A stretch of 52,709 nucleotides of DNA from an uncultured Ruminococcus sp. (GCA_900315755.1 ONAI01000003.1:1-52709); one strand, 5' to 3'. Counted from the stretch's first letter, positions 26,157-35,683 are shown. Notes: generated by a model not told the origin, from the sequence alone. A program made the numbers and translations.

Positions 26157-27758
26157 ATGAAAATGATGTTTATTGGTGCTACACATGAAGTTACAGGAAG
26201 CTGTACATATATTGAAGCCTGCGGAAAGAAGTTCCTTGTGGATTTCGGAATGCAGCAGGGTGAGGACGTCTTTGAGAATGTTCAGGTGCCGACTGCGCCG
26301 GCGAATATTGATTTTGTGCTTCTTACTCATGCTCATATCGACCATTCGGGTATGCTTCCGCTGCTGTATGCCGGCGGATTCTCAGGTGAGATACATTCAA
26401 CAACGGCAACCGCAAATCTTTGCAGCGTAATGCTGCGTGACAGCGCTCATATACAGGAATTTGAAGCTGAGTGGCGCAGCCGTAAGGCTAAGCGCCGCGG
26501 TGAAGACGACTATGAGCCGCTTTATACTATGGATGATGCTATCGGCGCTATCGAACTCTTTGTGCCGCATAGCTATGAAACAGAGTTTGAAGTATGCGAG
26601 GGCATAAAGGTACTCTTCCGCGATGCCGGACATCTTCTCGGTTCATCGAGTATTATCATTACGATCACCGAGGAAGGCGTTACCAAAAAGCTTGTATTTT
26701 CCGGCGATATTGGCAATACAAATCAGCCCTTGATACGCAATCCGCAGTATATCGAGAGTGCGGATTATGTTATAATGGAGTCAACTTATGGCAATCGCGT
26801 CCACGATCGCCCTACCGATTACGTAACAGCGCTCTCAAAGGTCATACAAACTACTTTTGACCGCGGAGGAAGTGTCATCATTCCTTCGTTTGCAGTCGGA
26901 AGAACGCAGGAAATGCTATATTTCCTAAGACATATCAAAGAGGAAGGACTTATTTCAGGTCACGATGGATTTCCGGTGTATGTTGATAGTCCGCTTGCAA
27001 ATGAAGCCACAGACATTTTTATAAGCAACCGTGAGAGCTGCTATGATGAGGAGGCTCTTGCATTTGTACGCCGCGGTATAAATCCTATCTCGTTTGAAGG
27101 GCTTATCCGTACCGTTTCGAGTGATGATTCACGCGCTATCAATGAAGATACACGTCCGAAAGTCATTATTTCGGCAAGCGGTATGTGCGAAGCCGGACGT
27201 ATCAAGCATCATCTCAAACATAATCTCTGGAAGCCCGAAAATACCATACTTTTCGTTGGCTATCAGGCAAGGAATACCCTCGGCAGAAGTCTTATAGAAG
27301 GCGCAAGGAAGGTAAAGCTGTTCGGAGAGACTGTAAGGGTAGCGGCTGAGATAAAGCAGCTGCCCGGTGTCAGCGGTCACGCTGATGTCAATGGTCTCAT
27401 GGAATGGGCTAAGGCAATTTCCGGAGTGAGCAAATTCTTCGTGATACATGGCGATGCGGATTCTGCTGAAAGCTTTGTCCAGCGCCTGCGCGAAGAACTC
27501 GGCGCAGATGCCTATGCACCTTACAGCGGAGCAGAATTCGACATAACAGAGGGCGTTATTACTGTTGATGCTGAGCCTATCCCGATCATAAAGAAAGAGT
27601 TCAATACCGCAAATACAAGTATTGCTTACAGCGATCTTGTTGCAGCCTCTGACCGTCTCAGCAGACTTATCAAGCTTTCCGATGGACGTGCAAATGCAGA
27701 TATGCGTAAACTTGCTGAGGCTATCAACAGGCTCTGCGAGGAGTGGCAGCTCGACTGA
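26157..27758 (+). CDS. Beta-CASP metallo-beta-lactamase-fold hydrolase (CPSF/YSH1-like RNase family)
   Basis: Predicted zinc-dependent nuclease of the beta-CASP group, related to the cleavage factor CPSF73, probably acting on RNA. The 533 residues carry the MBL motif THAHIDHSG, metal ligands in RDAGHLLGSS and FSGDIG, and the beta-CASP motifs SASGMCEAGRIKHH and PGVSGHADVNG. There is an insert after the first motif rich in Arg and Lys (EWRSRKAKRRGEDD). I start at ATG 26157 (MKMMFIG) with GGAGG 8 nt upstream; a TTG at 26142 would overlap that site. The stop overlaps the next ATG by one base. The natural RNA target is unknown. Confidence 0.9.
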   Translation: MKMMFIGATHEVTGSCTYIEACGKKFLVDFGMQQGEDVFENVQVPTAPANIDFVLLTHAHIDHSGMLPLLYAGGFSGEIHSTTATANLCSVMLRDSAHIQEFEAEWRSRKAKRRGEDDYEPLYTMDDAIGAIELFVPHSYETEFEVCEGIKVLFRDAGHLLGSSSIIITITEEGVTKKLVFSGDIGNTNQPLIRNPQYIESADYVIMESTYGNRVHDRPTDYVTALSKVIQTTFDRGGSVIIPSFAVGRTQEMLYFLRHIKEEGLISGHDGFPVYVDSPLANEATDIFISNRESCYDEEALAFVRRGINPISFEGLIRTVSSDDSRAINEDTRPKVIISASGMCEAGRIKHHLKHNLWKPENTILFVGYQARNTLGRSLIEGARKVKLFGETVRVAAEIKQLPGVSGHADVNGLMEWAKAISGVSKFFVIHGDADSAESFVQRLREELGADAYAPYSGAEFDITEGVITVDAEPIPIIKKEFNTANTSIAYSDLVAASDRLSRLIKLSDGRANADMRKLAEAINRLCEEWQLD

Positions 27759-28234
27759 TGAAGAAGGTACATCGTATTATCAATTTCATCGCGTGGGGGC
27801 TTCTTGTGGCTGTTCTGGTACACCTCTGCTTCAAGTGGCAGAGTATGCCTGAGATAACGGGCGTTCATTTTGACTCTTCCGGCAATTTTGACGTTTATGC
27901 AAGCAAGAAGTACATTGCTTATCCGTTCATAGTTGGAATTGTATTTATGATTCTGCTGCATTTTGGCGACATGGCAGCCAAAAAGGTGCGTATCGGAGTT
28001 AAAATGTCAGCTAAAGGCGAGGGGATCTTACGTGATCTGATAAGGATACTTCTTGATATGAACAAGCTGTTTATAAGTACATTTGCAGTCTATTGGGTTG
28101 AGCTCGTCATATACCAGCATAAAATGTGCGAAACAGTGGGGGTGACAGGAATGCTGCTCCTGTTTGTGATGTTCCTGACAGTGTGTATATCCGTACCCAT
28201 ACTAAAGCTTTTGTATCCGGTAATTGAAAATTAA
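27758..28234 (+). CDS. DUF1648-like small membrane protein
   Basis: A 158-residue membrane protein with about four spans. The segment SMPEITGVHFDSSGNFDVYASK after the first span matches the pattern of DUF1648 proteins, in which a short loop with His-Phe and Gly-Tyr/Ala-Ser-Lys follows a transmembrane helix. Its role is unknown. Start ATG 27758 shares its A with the upstream TGA (TGATG), so translation is coupled. It is the last gene before a convergent terminator. Confidence 0.8.
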   Translation: MKKVHRIINFIAWGLLVAVLVHLCFKWQSMPEITGVHFDSSGNFDVYASKKYIAYPFIVGIVFMILLHFGDMAAKKVRIGVKMSAKGEGILRDLIRILLDMNKLFISTFAVYWVELVIYQHKMCETVGVTGMLLLFVMFLTVCISVPILKLLYPVIEN

Positions 28235-28261
28235 AAGGCGGTTCATATTGAACCGCCTTTT
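28233..28261. terminator. Bidirectional terminator
   Basis: A 13-bp perfect stem, AAAAGGCGGTTCA (28233-28245) with TGAACCGCCTTTT (28249-28261), has T-tracts on both strands. It serves the 26157-28234 pair and the convergent pectate lyase gene. Confidence 0.92.
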
Positions 28262-28262
28262 A

Positions 28263-30788
28263 TTATTTGAATATAAGTCGCTTCAGGAGGATAAGGTCAT
28301 AGCCGTTAACTTTACCGTTTGAATTCATATCGGCATTTCTGAACGCTTGTCCTTCGAGCGGAGTTTTTCCGTTGAGGTGATTGATAAGAGTAACAGCGTC
28401 TGCGATCGAGATGGCGTTATCATAATTGAGGTCGCCGGTGAGCGGCTCGTTTTCGTTTGGTACAGCAAAAACGGTATAATTCACGCACATATATGTTTGA
28501 CCGTTGCTGCCGAGGGTGATCTTTTCGCCTTTTTTCACCGACCTCTGATAAAGTCCGAACACAAGATCGTCTCCTGCATTGACGCAGCTTCTTATCTTGG
28601 TGTAATCGCTCAGCCACTCCGGTTCTTTTTCAACGCGGCTGTCGAGACCGATATAGAGAGTCATGTCCTTACCGGCTGTAAATGTTGCGACATCTCCGGA
28701 AGTACCCTTGGCATTGCAGGCTGTTTGCAGTATCTCGCCGTTTTCAAGAGCGGAAGGCTGCTGAGTTATAGCGAAATCCCTGTCGCCGAATATTTTAGAG
28801 CCTATGCCGGTATTCTTGACGATAGCCCATGTCATCGGATAAGCCTGTTCGTTGACCTCTACGTTTTTGAAGAGTTCGCCGCTGAGCGGTATAGCGTCCT
28901 CGCCGAACACGAAACTGTCGGCATTGAGGAGATAGCCTTCGCCGCCTGTGAATTTCAGATAGAGGTTCTGAACGCCCTTTATCTGCGGAATATTGAACTC
29001 GATCTCCTGATAGTCTGAGAAGCCCTCGGTACCCTTGAAGCTGAGGGTAGTTACTGGTGTTCCTGTCATGCTGCCTGTATAGACCTCGATGTTTGCCGGA
29101 TTACCGGAAAGACGCGCTTTCACAGACTTTGCGCCGCTTCCGAAATCAACGCGCTTATACATTACCCAGTCGCCGTTTTCGATGTAGCCGATGTTCTGAC
29201 CGCCGCCGGAGGTATCCTCAGTCTGGATGCCTTCCTGATCGGAATAGCTTTCAGCCTCGATAATCTCAAAAGCTGAGACCGGCGGAGTCTGCTGGAAGCT
29301 TCCTGTTGGTGAGGTCTTGACAACGCCTTCCGGGAATGAACCGGCTGTGAGATCGTTGATATAGTATTCGATGTTGGTGTAGCCCTGATCGCAGTAATCG
29401 CCGTTGTAATCGTTCGGGTCGGATGGATCAAGACCGCGTTCGAGTTCCCAGTTGTCATCCATACCATCATTATCTGCATCGTTTATGGTCTTGGTATTGA
29501 CTGCGGCAGGGTAGGAGTAGGTAACTCCGCACTTGATATTATACTTGTTAAGGTCGCTGACAGAACTATTATAAGCAGCAGTACCGGAGCATGAGCCTGT
29601 ACCGCTTTTAGTTTCGTAAGCACATTGCTGGTCGATAGCGGTGCGCTTATCCGGTGTGATACCGTTTCCGGCATAATTGATAACATTATTGTAGGAAGCG
29701 GCTGCACTTTCACAGGTCGCAGCAGTTGATACATTCTCGCCGTTGTTGTCGATAGTGAAAGGCGAAGCGGTATAGAGATTGTCTTTAGTTATGCCGATGC
29801 CGTCTTTGACGGTGATGCCGTTCCAGTTATTGTAGGTTATGCCGTTTATTGAGCCGTCCTTGTTTATCATCTGATTGCCGGCGCAGTATATCTTGAAATT
29901 TTGCGGCTTGGTAGTGCTGTCGACATTCACCCAGTTATAGCCGGAAGTAGTTGAATTACCGGCTTTGAGCGTATTATTGACGTAATTGAGGTGTCCGATA
30001 GTACCGTAAGCGGTCTGATAGCCCCAGTCGTAGATGATATTGTTGGTGAAGTCAACAACACCTGTTCCCGGGATCTTTCCGCGGAAGTTACGTGAAACGT
30101 TGTGAATGATGAGGTTGTGGTCATAGGTGAGACTGCTGTTGCCCATCATGATCGCAAAGCCGTGTATGCCTTTATCGTGACCGCCCCATGAATTCGCAGG
30201 TCCTATAACTGAATACTGAACGGTATAGTTGGAGTTATTGGAATAGAGACCCCATTGCTCGTCCGAAGCCCAGCCGAGAGAGCAGTGATCAATGATGGAA
30301 TTTGAGCCCTTTGAGCCGCCCCAAGCGTCGTTGCCGGACGAGGTTGCCTTATAAGGTCCGGGGCGTGAGCTGATATACCGGCAGATGATGTTATCTCCGC
30401 CGAAAGCCATTTTGTAGTTTTTCAGGGTTATTCCGGCACCGCCCGGAGCTGTCTGACCGGCAATGGTGACATTTCCGGCGCATGAAACAGCGCTTTCAAG
30501 TTCGATAGTACCGCTGACATCAAAAACTACGATACGATTCGATTTGCTGACTGCATCGCGGAAAGAGCCTTCACCTTTGTCGTTAAGGTTAGTAACGTGG
30601 TAGACCTCGCCGCCTCTTCCGCCGGTAGAGTATTTACCTCCGCCGACAGCGCCCGGAAAAGCAAGGACTCTTGAAGCAGCAGCGTCTGCCTGTTGAGAAG
30701 TATTATCCGGAATGATACCGGATGAGCAGCTTATAGCAGTCATAAGACCGACTATAAACGCAGATAGTTTTTTTGTTTTACCGATCAT
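28263..30788 (-). CDS. Secreted pectate lyase with CBM6-like module, unknown module and dockerin
   Basis: Cellulosomal pectin-degrading enzyme of 841 residues. The signal peptide covers ~1-40. The pectate-lyase beta-helix domain (~41-450, PL1-like) opens FPGAVGGGKYSTGGRGGEV and contains the repeated Asn/Asp/Ile coil pattern (SIIDHCSLGWASDEQW). A CBM6/CBM35-like module (~507-634) begins FEIIEAESY. An unassigned ~150-residue beta-rich module (~635-782) follows, and then a C-terminal dockerin (~783-841) with DLNYDNAISIAD and DMNSNGKVNGYD loops. The lyase acts by beta-elimination, usually needing Ca2+. I start at ATG 30788, 5 nt after AGGAGG; the promoter is at 30845-30873. The dockerin links it to a cohesin-bearing scaffold outside the cell. 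Confidence 0.93.
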   Translation of the reverse strand: MIGKTKKLSAFIVGLMTAISCSSGIIPDNTSQQADAAASRVLAFPGAVGGGKYSTGGRGGEVYHVTNLNDKGEGSFRDAVSKSNRIVVFDVSGTIELESAVSCAGNVTIAGQTAPGGAGITLKNYKMAFGGDNIICRYISSRPGPYKATSSGNDAWGGSKGSNSIIDHCSLGWASDEQWGLYSNNSNYTVQYSVIGPANSWGGHDKGIHGFAIMMGNSSLTYDHNLIIHNVSRNFRGKIPGTGVVDFTNNIIYDWGYQTAYGTIGHLNYVNNTLKAGNSTTSGYNWVNVDSTTKPQNFKIYCAGNQMINKDGSINGITYNNWNGITVKDGIGITKDNLYTASPFTIDNNGENVSTAATCESAAASYNNVINYAGNGITPDKRTAIDQQCAYETKSGTGSCSGTAAYNSSVSDLNKYNIKCGVTYSYPAAVNTKTINDADNDGMDDNWELERGLDPSDPNDYNGDYCDQGYTNIEYYINDLTAGSFPEGVVKTSPTGSFQQTPPVSAFEIIEAESYSDQEGIQTEDTSGGGQNIGYIENGDWVMYKRVDFGSGAKSVKARLSGNPANIEVYTGSMTGTPVTTLSFKGTEGFSDYQEIEFNIPQIKGVQNLYLKFTGGEGYLLNADSFVFGEDAIPLSGELFKNVEVNEQAYPMTWAIVKNTGIGSKIFGDRDFAITQQPSALENGEILQTACNAKGTSGDVATFTAGKDMTLYIGLDSRVEKEPEWLSDYTKIRSCVNAGDDLVFGLYQRSVKKGEKITLGSNGQTYMCVNYTVFAVPNENEPLTGDLNYDNAISIADAVTLINHLNGKTPLEGQAFRNADMNSNGKVNGYDLILLKRLIFK

Positions 30789-30802
30789 AATATCCTCCTG
30801 AA

Positions 30803-30819
30803 GCGTATCATGAATACGC
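30803..30819 (-). promoter_or_regulatory. Hairpin just upstream of the pectate lyase ribosome site
   Basis: GCGTAT (30803-30808) pairs with ATACGC (30814-30819) around a 5-nt loop, a few bases upstream of the AGGAGG that serves ATG 30788. It could affect leader stability or access to the ribosome site. Confidence 0.5.
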
Positions 30820-30844
30820 CGATGCAAAACGTTGATTTTATAAT

Positions 30845-30873
30845 ATTATACACTGTTTTTGGTTTGATTGCAA
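30845..30873 (-). promoter_or_regulatory. Promoter of the pectate lyase gene
   Basis: Minus-strand TTGCAA (30873-30868), 17-nt spacer, TATAAT (30850-30845), with a ~50-nt leader to ATG 30788. Confidence 0.78.
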
Positions 30874-30984
30874 TGAATAATAATACTTTTTCAAAGAAAT
30901 TTTAGTACATTTTTCAGCAGAATAGTTCAGTGAGATGTGTACTATCACATTCTGGATGCTATGAAGAAGATTTTGTTATACAAA

Positions 30985-31006
30985 AACAGCACCCGAAGGT
31001 GCTGTT
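30985..31006 (-). terminator. Terminator of the 35683-31015 ABC operon
   Basis: On the minus strand a 9-bp stem AACAGCACC/GGTGCTGTT with a TTCG loop is followed by TTTG, 9 bases after the stop at 31015. The plus-strand side also has an A-rich lead. Confidence 0.9.
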
Positions 31007-31014
31007 CAAGTCAA

Positions 31015-32400
31015 TTATTCGATACCGGCTGCAACTTTGAATTCATCAAAGAAATACGGAACGGAGTTTTTGCCGTTTAAGGTACTCTTTCCGGTAACAG
31101 CCTTTGAATATTTGCCGTTTATGAAGACGTAGTAGAGATCATTTCCGGCATCTGTGAGCTGATAAGTCACATCTCCGCCCTCTGACTGGTGGAGTACAGC
31201 TGTAAGCAGTGGATCCTTGAGTTCCGGTTCAGCATATATATCAACATCAGCGATCTTGACATTGGTAAGTGCATCGACGAAATTCTTGATAGCGCTCTTG
31301 CAGTTAGTGAGGTCGATACTCTGTCCGTTGACATTCAGATTGTTTTCATCAGTATTTATCACGATGTTTGTCTCAACGCCATTGAAGGTGTAATCGAGCG
31401 ACGAAATCTTATTGATAGAAGAGATCTCCATTATATCAGAAATGTAATTCTTAGGAGTATTAGTGATAAATGAAATGTCATTAGTGAAGAGCAGCATAAC
31501 AACATCGTCTTCTTCGTTGTAAATGCAGGAATACTGGTTATTTGGATCGTATTTGGTATTAACTCGGAGATTACGTTCTGTGCCGTCGAAGCTTTTGATA
31601 ACGGCTGTGTATTCCGGTTTATCGAGACCGTATTTTGAGAGATCCTTCGGGTATTCTTCGAGCATATTTGAAATATCAGCTACAAGACGAGTCATGGTAG
31701 TTTTTTCGGAAGTAACAAGTGTCGGATCAAGCGGGAGAGAAGAATATTCTTCCGGCAGAGACCACGTTGAGCTCTCTTTATCGTATGTCAGGCTGTACAC
31801 TTCTTTTCCGTCTTTTTTGACAGAGAATCCGGCAATATCACTGTCGGTGTAGGGGATAAGGTGCTTTGAACGCATCATTAAGTGGTTGGTCTGGAATACG
31901 CTGCCATAGAGGGCTTCGATCGTATAGACCTTGTCTCTGTCATCGAGCGAGATGTAATAGTAATCACCGGTCGGGCTGATAGTACCGGCATTGAGTGAAT
32001 AAGTATTGTCATCTGAGAAAAGCGTTATGACATTTGGTTTATCGAGACCGTAAGACGCGAGCTTATCCTCATCCATGTCATAGCTGTTAACAGCCTTGAG
32101 GGATGAAACGTAAGTGCATATGATAGTGAAGTAATCCTGATCAACGATGAAATCAGCACCTTCTGTCAGTTTCCACTTGGAATTATCATCAAGTTCAGCG
32201 ACATATTTGCTGCCGTCTGCAAGATCAAATTCGATTTTGTTTATGTCATGGCTGTCGAAATCGAAGAGTATCTTGTCATTCTTTTTCCTTTCGGCAGCTT
32301 TATCGTCTTCGTTCTTTTTATTCTTTGCATAAAGGAATGCGCCGATCGAGCCGCCGGCAGCTAAAAGAAGCACGATAAGGGCGATAATAATTTTCTTCAT
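31015..32400 (-). CDS. DUF4340 membrane-anchored protein
   Basis: A 461-residue protein with an N-terminal membrane anchor (~3-24) and a large extracytoplasmic part containing a DUF4340-type region. Repeated segments such as SYGLDKPN and KYGLDKPEYTAVI (Leu-Asp-Lys-Pro motifs) are typical of that family. DUF4340 genes commonly stand beside GldG-like ABC genes, as here. The biochemical role is unknown. I start at ATG 32400, with AAAAGGAG 8-9 nt upstream; its ATG overlaps the GldG-like stop codon by one base (TAATG), so the two are coupled. Confidence 0.88.
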   Translation of the reverse strand: MKKIIIALIVLLLAAGGSIGAFLYAKNKKNEDDKAAERKKNDKILFDFDSHDINKIEFDLADGSKYVAELDDNSKWKLTEGADFIVDQDYFTIICTYVSSLKAVNSYDMDEDKLASYGLDKPNVITLFSDDNTYSLNAGTISPTGDYYYISLDDRDKVYTIEALYGSVFQTNHLMMRSKHLIPYTDSDIAGFSVKKDGKEVYSLTYDKESSTWSLPEEYSSLPLDPTLVTSEKTTMTRLVADISNMLEEYPKDLSKYGLDKPEYTAVIKSFDGTERNLRVNTKYDPNNQYSCIYNEEDDVVMLLFTNDISFITNTPKNYISDIMEISSINKISSLDYTFNGVETNIVINTDENNLNVNGQSIDLTNCKSAIKNFVDALTNVKIADVDIYAEPELKDPLLTAVLHQSEGGDVTYQLTDAGNDLYYVFINGKYSKAVTGKSTLNGKNSVPYFFDEFKVAAGIE

Positions 32401-33905
32401 TATGCGTGTCTCCTTTTGATCCATACGAGGATACCGAATATAAGTATTGCAACAGGAAGGATAGCTGTAAGAGCCATAACGTGCTTAGCTTCCTTTTCAT
32501 CCTTGAATTCCATATAGTCGTAAGCGGTAGCCTTGTTGCCGATACCCATTTCAATATCGTTATCATAGAGCCATGTATTTGAGAAGATTGTAAGTGTTGT
32601 TGAAGCAACAGGCTGTGAAGGGAGATAATCAGGATTGATTATGTCGTTTGAACCGAGAACGAAGAGTTTTGCGCCGGATACCTTATTATAGGAATAGAAG
32701 CCGTAGTCAAGGCGCAGACCTTCGAGTTTTTCCTCAATGAATTCAGCGGTAGTTGTGTCGCCGCCCATAGGGGTACACTTTGTTGTGGATCTGCTGTTTG
32801 CATCAGGAATATTGGTCATGAGCGAACCAACTTCGATCTTTTCTGCATCATACTGATCTTCTGGCAGCTGAGCTAAACTTCTTGTATTGAAGATACCTGC
32901 AATGCTTCTGCCGGAGTTTATAACAGTATTGATGTCGGTAGTAAGATCCTGAGTCTGGCTGTCTGAGTCAAATTCAGGGAATGAAACGCGCATATAATTA
33001 GGATTCTGAGTATCTGAGTGGTCGGAGAGCTGGTTTGAAGGATTTGTTTCGCTTACGATGTCGTAATCCATTTCGATGCCGTAGGTCTTGAGTATCTTTT
33101 CGATATTTCTGAAACGTCCGGGAGTTTCACTTGGTCCGAGAAGCATCGACATAGAACCGCCGTTATCAAGGAAAGCAGAGATGATGTCGTATTCCTTATC
33201 GGTTATGTCTTGCTGAGGTCCAACGAGGTAGAGAGCAGCAACATTTCCGGGAATAACGCCTGTTTCGTTGAGATCGAGCTCCTTGAAATCGTAGTTGTCT
33301 GATTTAACGGTGTTCGCATATCCTATGTAAGCCTCATCGAGTTTCTTTTCGCCGTGACCTGTGAGGTAGTACATGGTTTTGAGCGAGCCGGAGGTGCAAG
33401 CCATGATAGCGCTTGCAATGAGTTCCTCGCCAGCGTATTCAACACGAGTACCTTCAGCATCTGCACTCTGGTATATCTTTGAGTGAGATACTCTTTTTGT
33501 GATGTCTCCGCATTTTACGAAAACGTCACCGCGCTCAACGCCTAAAGTTCCGGATGCGTCAAGAGCTTTAGCACGTTCCGGTTCTTCATCAGGTTCAAAG
33601 CATTCGAGAGTGATATTGCTGCGCTTATCGAGCTCATCGAGAGTATGATAAAGTGCAAGGTAATCCGGATTGTCTTTAACTGTTTTGAGGCTGTCGAGCA
33701 TAAAGTATACTTCTATCTCCTTATCGGAGTTTGAATCAAGAAGCTCGACTGTTTTATCGTTAAGGGTATACTGTTTTGCAGGTGTCATATCATAGACTTT
33801 ATCGTAGTAGCTGACTATGAGATTGACAGGTACAAATACAACGAGTACCAGTAATGAGATCGCTAAAGCGACTATGCCGGAAAGATTGAATTTCTTTTTC
33901 TTCAT
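32400..33905 (-). CDS. GldG-like ABC-transporter auxiliary membrane protein
   Basis: A 501-residue protein with one membrane span near each end (~10-33 and ~475-497) around a large extracytoplasmic domain, as in ABC_transp_aux/GldG proteins. Conserved cues are YTLNDKTVELL near residue 46, YYLTGHGEKKLDEA and LYLVGPQQDITDKEYDIISAFLDNGGSMSMLLGP, the latter split as in a DUF4350/GldG fold. In gliding Bacteroidetes GldG partners GldA and GldF; here no gliding genes are present, so the pathway is unknown. GGGGG lies upstream of ATG, 6 bases after the permease stop. Confidence 0.88.
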   Translation of the reverse strand: MKKKKFNLSGIVALAISLLVLVVFVPVNLIVSYYDKVYDMTPAKQYTLNDKTVELLDSNSDKEIEVYFMLDSLKTVKDNPDYLALYHTLDELDKRSNITLECFEPDEEPERAKALDASGTLGVERGDVFVKCGDITKRVSHSKIYQSADAEGTRVEYAGEELIASAIMACTSGSLKTMYYLTGHGEKKLDEAYIGYANTVKSDNYDFKELDLNETGVIPGNVAALYLVGPQQDITDKEYDIISAFLDNGGSMSMLLGPSETPGRFRNIEKILKTYGIEMDYDIVSETNPSNQLSDHSDTQNPNYMRVSFPEFDSDSQTQDLTTDINTVINSGRSIAGIFNTRSLAQLPEDQYDAEKIEVGSLMTNIPDANSRSTTKCTPMGGDTTTAEFIEEKLEGLRLDYGFYSYNKVSGAKLFVLGSNDIINPDYLPSQPVASTTLTIFSNTWLYDNDIEMGIGNKATAYDYMEFKDEKEAKHVMALTAILPVAILIFGILVWIKRRHA

Positions 33906-33911
33906 CAGATA

Positions 33912-34643
33912 TTACCCCCTGTTCCAACGTCTTTTCTCGATGGAAATGTAGGTCCATGAGAGAAGCACTAAGATAGCTGAGCCGAAGAATATGAGGTCGG
34001 AAAGTCTGATGAAACCGGCTGAGAAGTATGCGAATCTTGGCTGTGCAGCGAACGCAAAGAGTACATTCTGGAGCTTAGGATACTGTGAAATGAATCCTGA
34101 ATTTGAGAAATCATCAAGGAACAGGAAGATGAACATGATAAGTTCTCCGATGATAGCTGCGAGAATGGAGTTTTCAGTGAAAGATGAAATGAGCATTCCG
34201 AGGCATATGAACATCGTACCCCAGCAGAAGAAGCCGATGTAAGCGCAGATGAGCTGGCTGTAAACGACACCGCCGTAGTTTGCTGTGATGATCGGGAAGA
34301 TAGCTGTTCCTGCGATCATGAAAAGGAAAACGGTGATATTTGCAAAGAACTTGCCGAGAACTATTTTGAGTACGCTTACAGGAGAAGTCATCAGCAGGAC
34401 TTCTGTGCCGAATTTACGTTCATCGGCAAATGTACGCATGGTGATTATCGGGATGAGGAATATAAAGTAGATGATAACGTTGTAGAAAACTTCCGTATAC
34501 GAGAAGTAAGCGAAGTGGTTTGTGAGATTAGCGATCTTTCCGCTGAGCATATATGTAAAGAGCAGCAGGAAGAGTGTTGTTACCGCATAGGCGAATGGTG
34601 TATAGAAGAAAGACTGGAGTTCCTTCTTATATATTGAAAACAT
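33912..34643 (-). CDS. ABC-2 type permease (GldF-like)
   Basis: A 243-residue permease with six spans, beginning MFSIYKKELQSFFYTPFAY, a typical ABC-2 N-terminus. Loop MRTFADERKFGTEVLLMTSPVS is the family signature after span 2. It is encoded 2 bases after the ATPase and directly before the GldG-like gene, so the three form one complex. AGGAGG lies ~10 nt before ATG, inside the ATPase gene end. Confidence 0.92.
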   Translation of the reverse strand: MFSIYKKELQSFFYTPFAYAVTTLFLLLFTYMLSGKIANLTNHFAYFSYTEVFYNVIIYFIFLIPIITMRTFADERKFGTEVLLMTSPVSVLKIVLGKFFANITVFLFMIAGTAIFPIITANYGGVVYSQLICAYIGFFCWGTMFICLGMLISSFTENSILAAIIGELIMFIFLFLDDFSNSGFISQYPKLQNVLFAFAAQPRFAYFSAGFIRLSDLIFFGSAILVLLSWTYISIEKRRWNRG

Positions 34644-34645
34644 GA

Positions 34646-35683
34646 TCAGTTTTCCTCCTTTACTTCTGAGTTTTCCGGTTCAGCGGAAGCTTTTGTGTCC
34701 TCAGCGGTCATCTGTTCAAGAAGCTCCTTGAGGCTTGTCTTCTGTACAGGACGATTGATGAGTTCGATGAATACACTTTCGAGATTCGGCTTATCAGTGA
34801 AGATCTCGAGGATAGTGATATTGTTCTTTATAAGCTCTGTCATGACACTGTTGCGGATGGTGTCTGCATCGCCGTCGAGCTGAACAGTGAATGAGTGTAT
34901 GTCGTTGCCCTCATCGGTAATATCAAGGAGTTCGCTGACGCCTTCGGTGAGTTCGATGATCGAAGCAGCAGTGCTCTTGCTGCCCTTAGTCTTGATATGG
35001 AGTACAAGACCTGAACTGAATGTACTTTCGAGGTTTTCGATAGTGTCGATAGCACGGATGTCACCTTTGTTAATGATTACAACTCGGTCACAAACCTCGC
35101 TTACCTCGCTCAGAATATGCGAACTGAAAATAACCGAATGATCCTTCTTGAGATCACGGATTATCTTTCTGACCTCGATAACCTGATTAGGATCGAGACC
35201 GACAGTCGGCTCATCGAGGATAAGGAACTTAGGATTGCCGAGCAGAGCCTGAGCGAAGCCTACACGCTGCTTGTAACCTTTTGAAAGGTTGCGGATGAGC
35301 TTTCCTTTGACATCCTTGATCTTGAGGAGCTCCATAACGCGATTGATCTCGTCAGACTTTTTACCGAACGGGATATTTTTCAGACCGGCACAGAAAGAAA
35401 GGTATTCTTTAACTTTCATATCAGGATACAGCGGAGGGATCTCCGGCAGATAACCGATGTCTCTCTTAGCTTTCACCGGATTTTGGGAAATGTCGATACC
35501 GTTGATAGTGACTTTTCCGGCGGACATAGGGAGATAGCCTGTGATCATATTCATGGTCGTGGACTTTCCGGCGCCGTTTGGACCGAGAAATCCGAGTACC
35601 TCATTATCATTTATTGTAAAGCTGATGTCATTTACAGCACGATTCTTACCGTAGTATTTAGTAAGATTTTCAATAGTAATCAT
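34646..35683 (-). CDS. ABC transporter ATP-binding protein (GldA-like)
   Basis: Cytoplasmic ATPase of 345 residues. Walker A is GPNGAGKST, the signature LSKGYKQRVG, Walker B FLILDEPTVGLDP and the switch SSHILSE. An acidic tail rich in Glu and Ala (~res 315-345) follows the C-terminal domain. It is the first gene of the four-gene minus-strand operon with the GldF-, GldG- and DUF4340-type genes. AAGGAG lies 7 nt before ATG. The upstream region is shared divergently with the GH48 gene; I see no convincing -35/-10 pair on this side. Confidence 0.93.
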   Translation of the reverse strand: MITIENLTKYYGKNRAVNDISFTINDNEVLGFLGPNGAGKSTTMNMITGYLPMSAGKVTINGIDISQNPVKAKRDIGYLPEIPPLYPDMKVKEYLSFCAGLKNIPFGKKSDEINRVMELLKIKDVKGKLIRNLSKGYKQRVGFAQALLGNPKFLILDEPTVGLDPNQVIEVRKIIRDLKKDHSVIFSSHILSEVSEVCDRVVIINKGDIRAIDTIENLESTFSSGLVLHIKTKGSKSTAASIIELTEGVSELLDITDEGNDIHSFTVQLDGDADTIRNSVMTELIKNNITILEIFTDKPNLESVFIELINRPVQKTSLKELLEQMTAEDTKASAEPENSEVKEEN

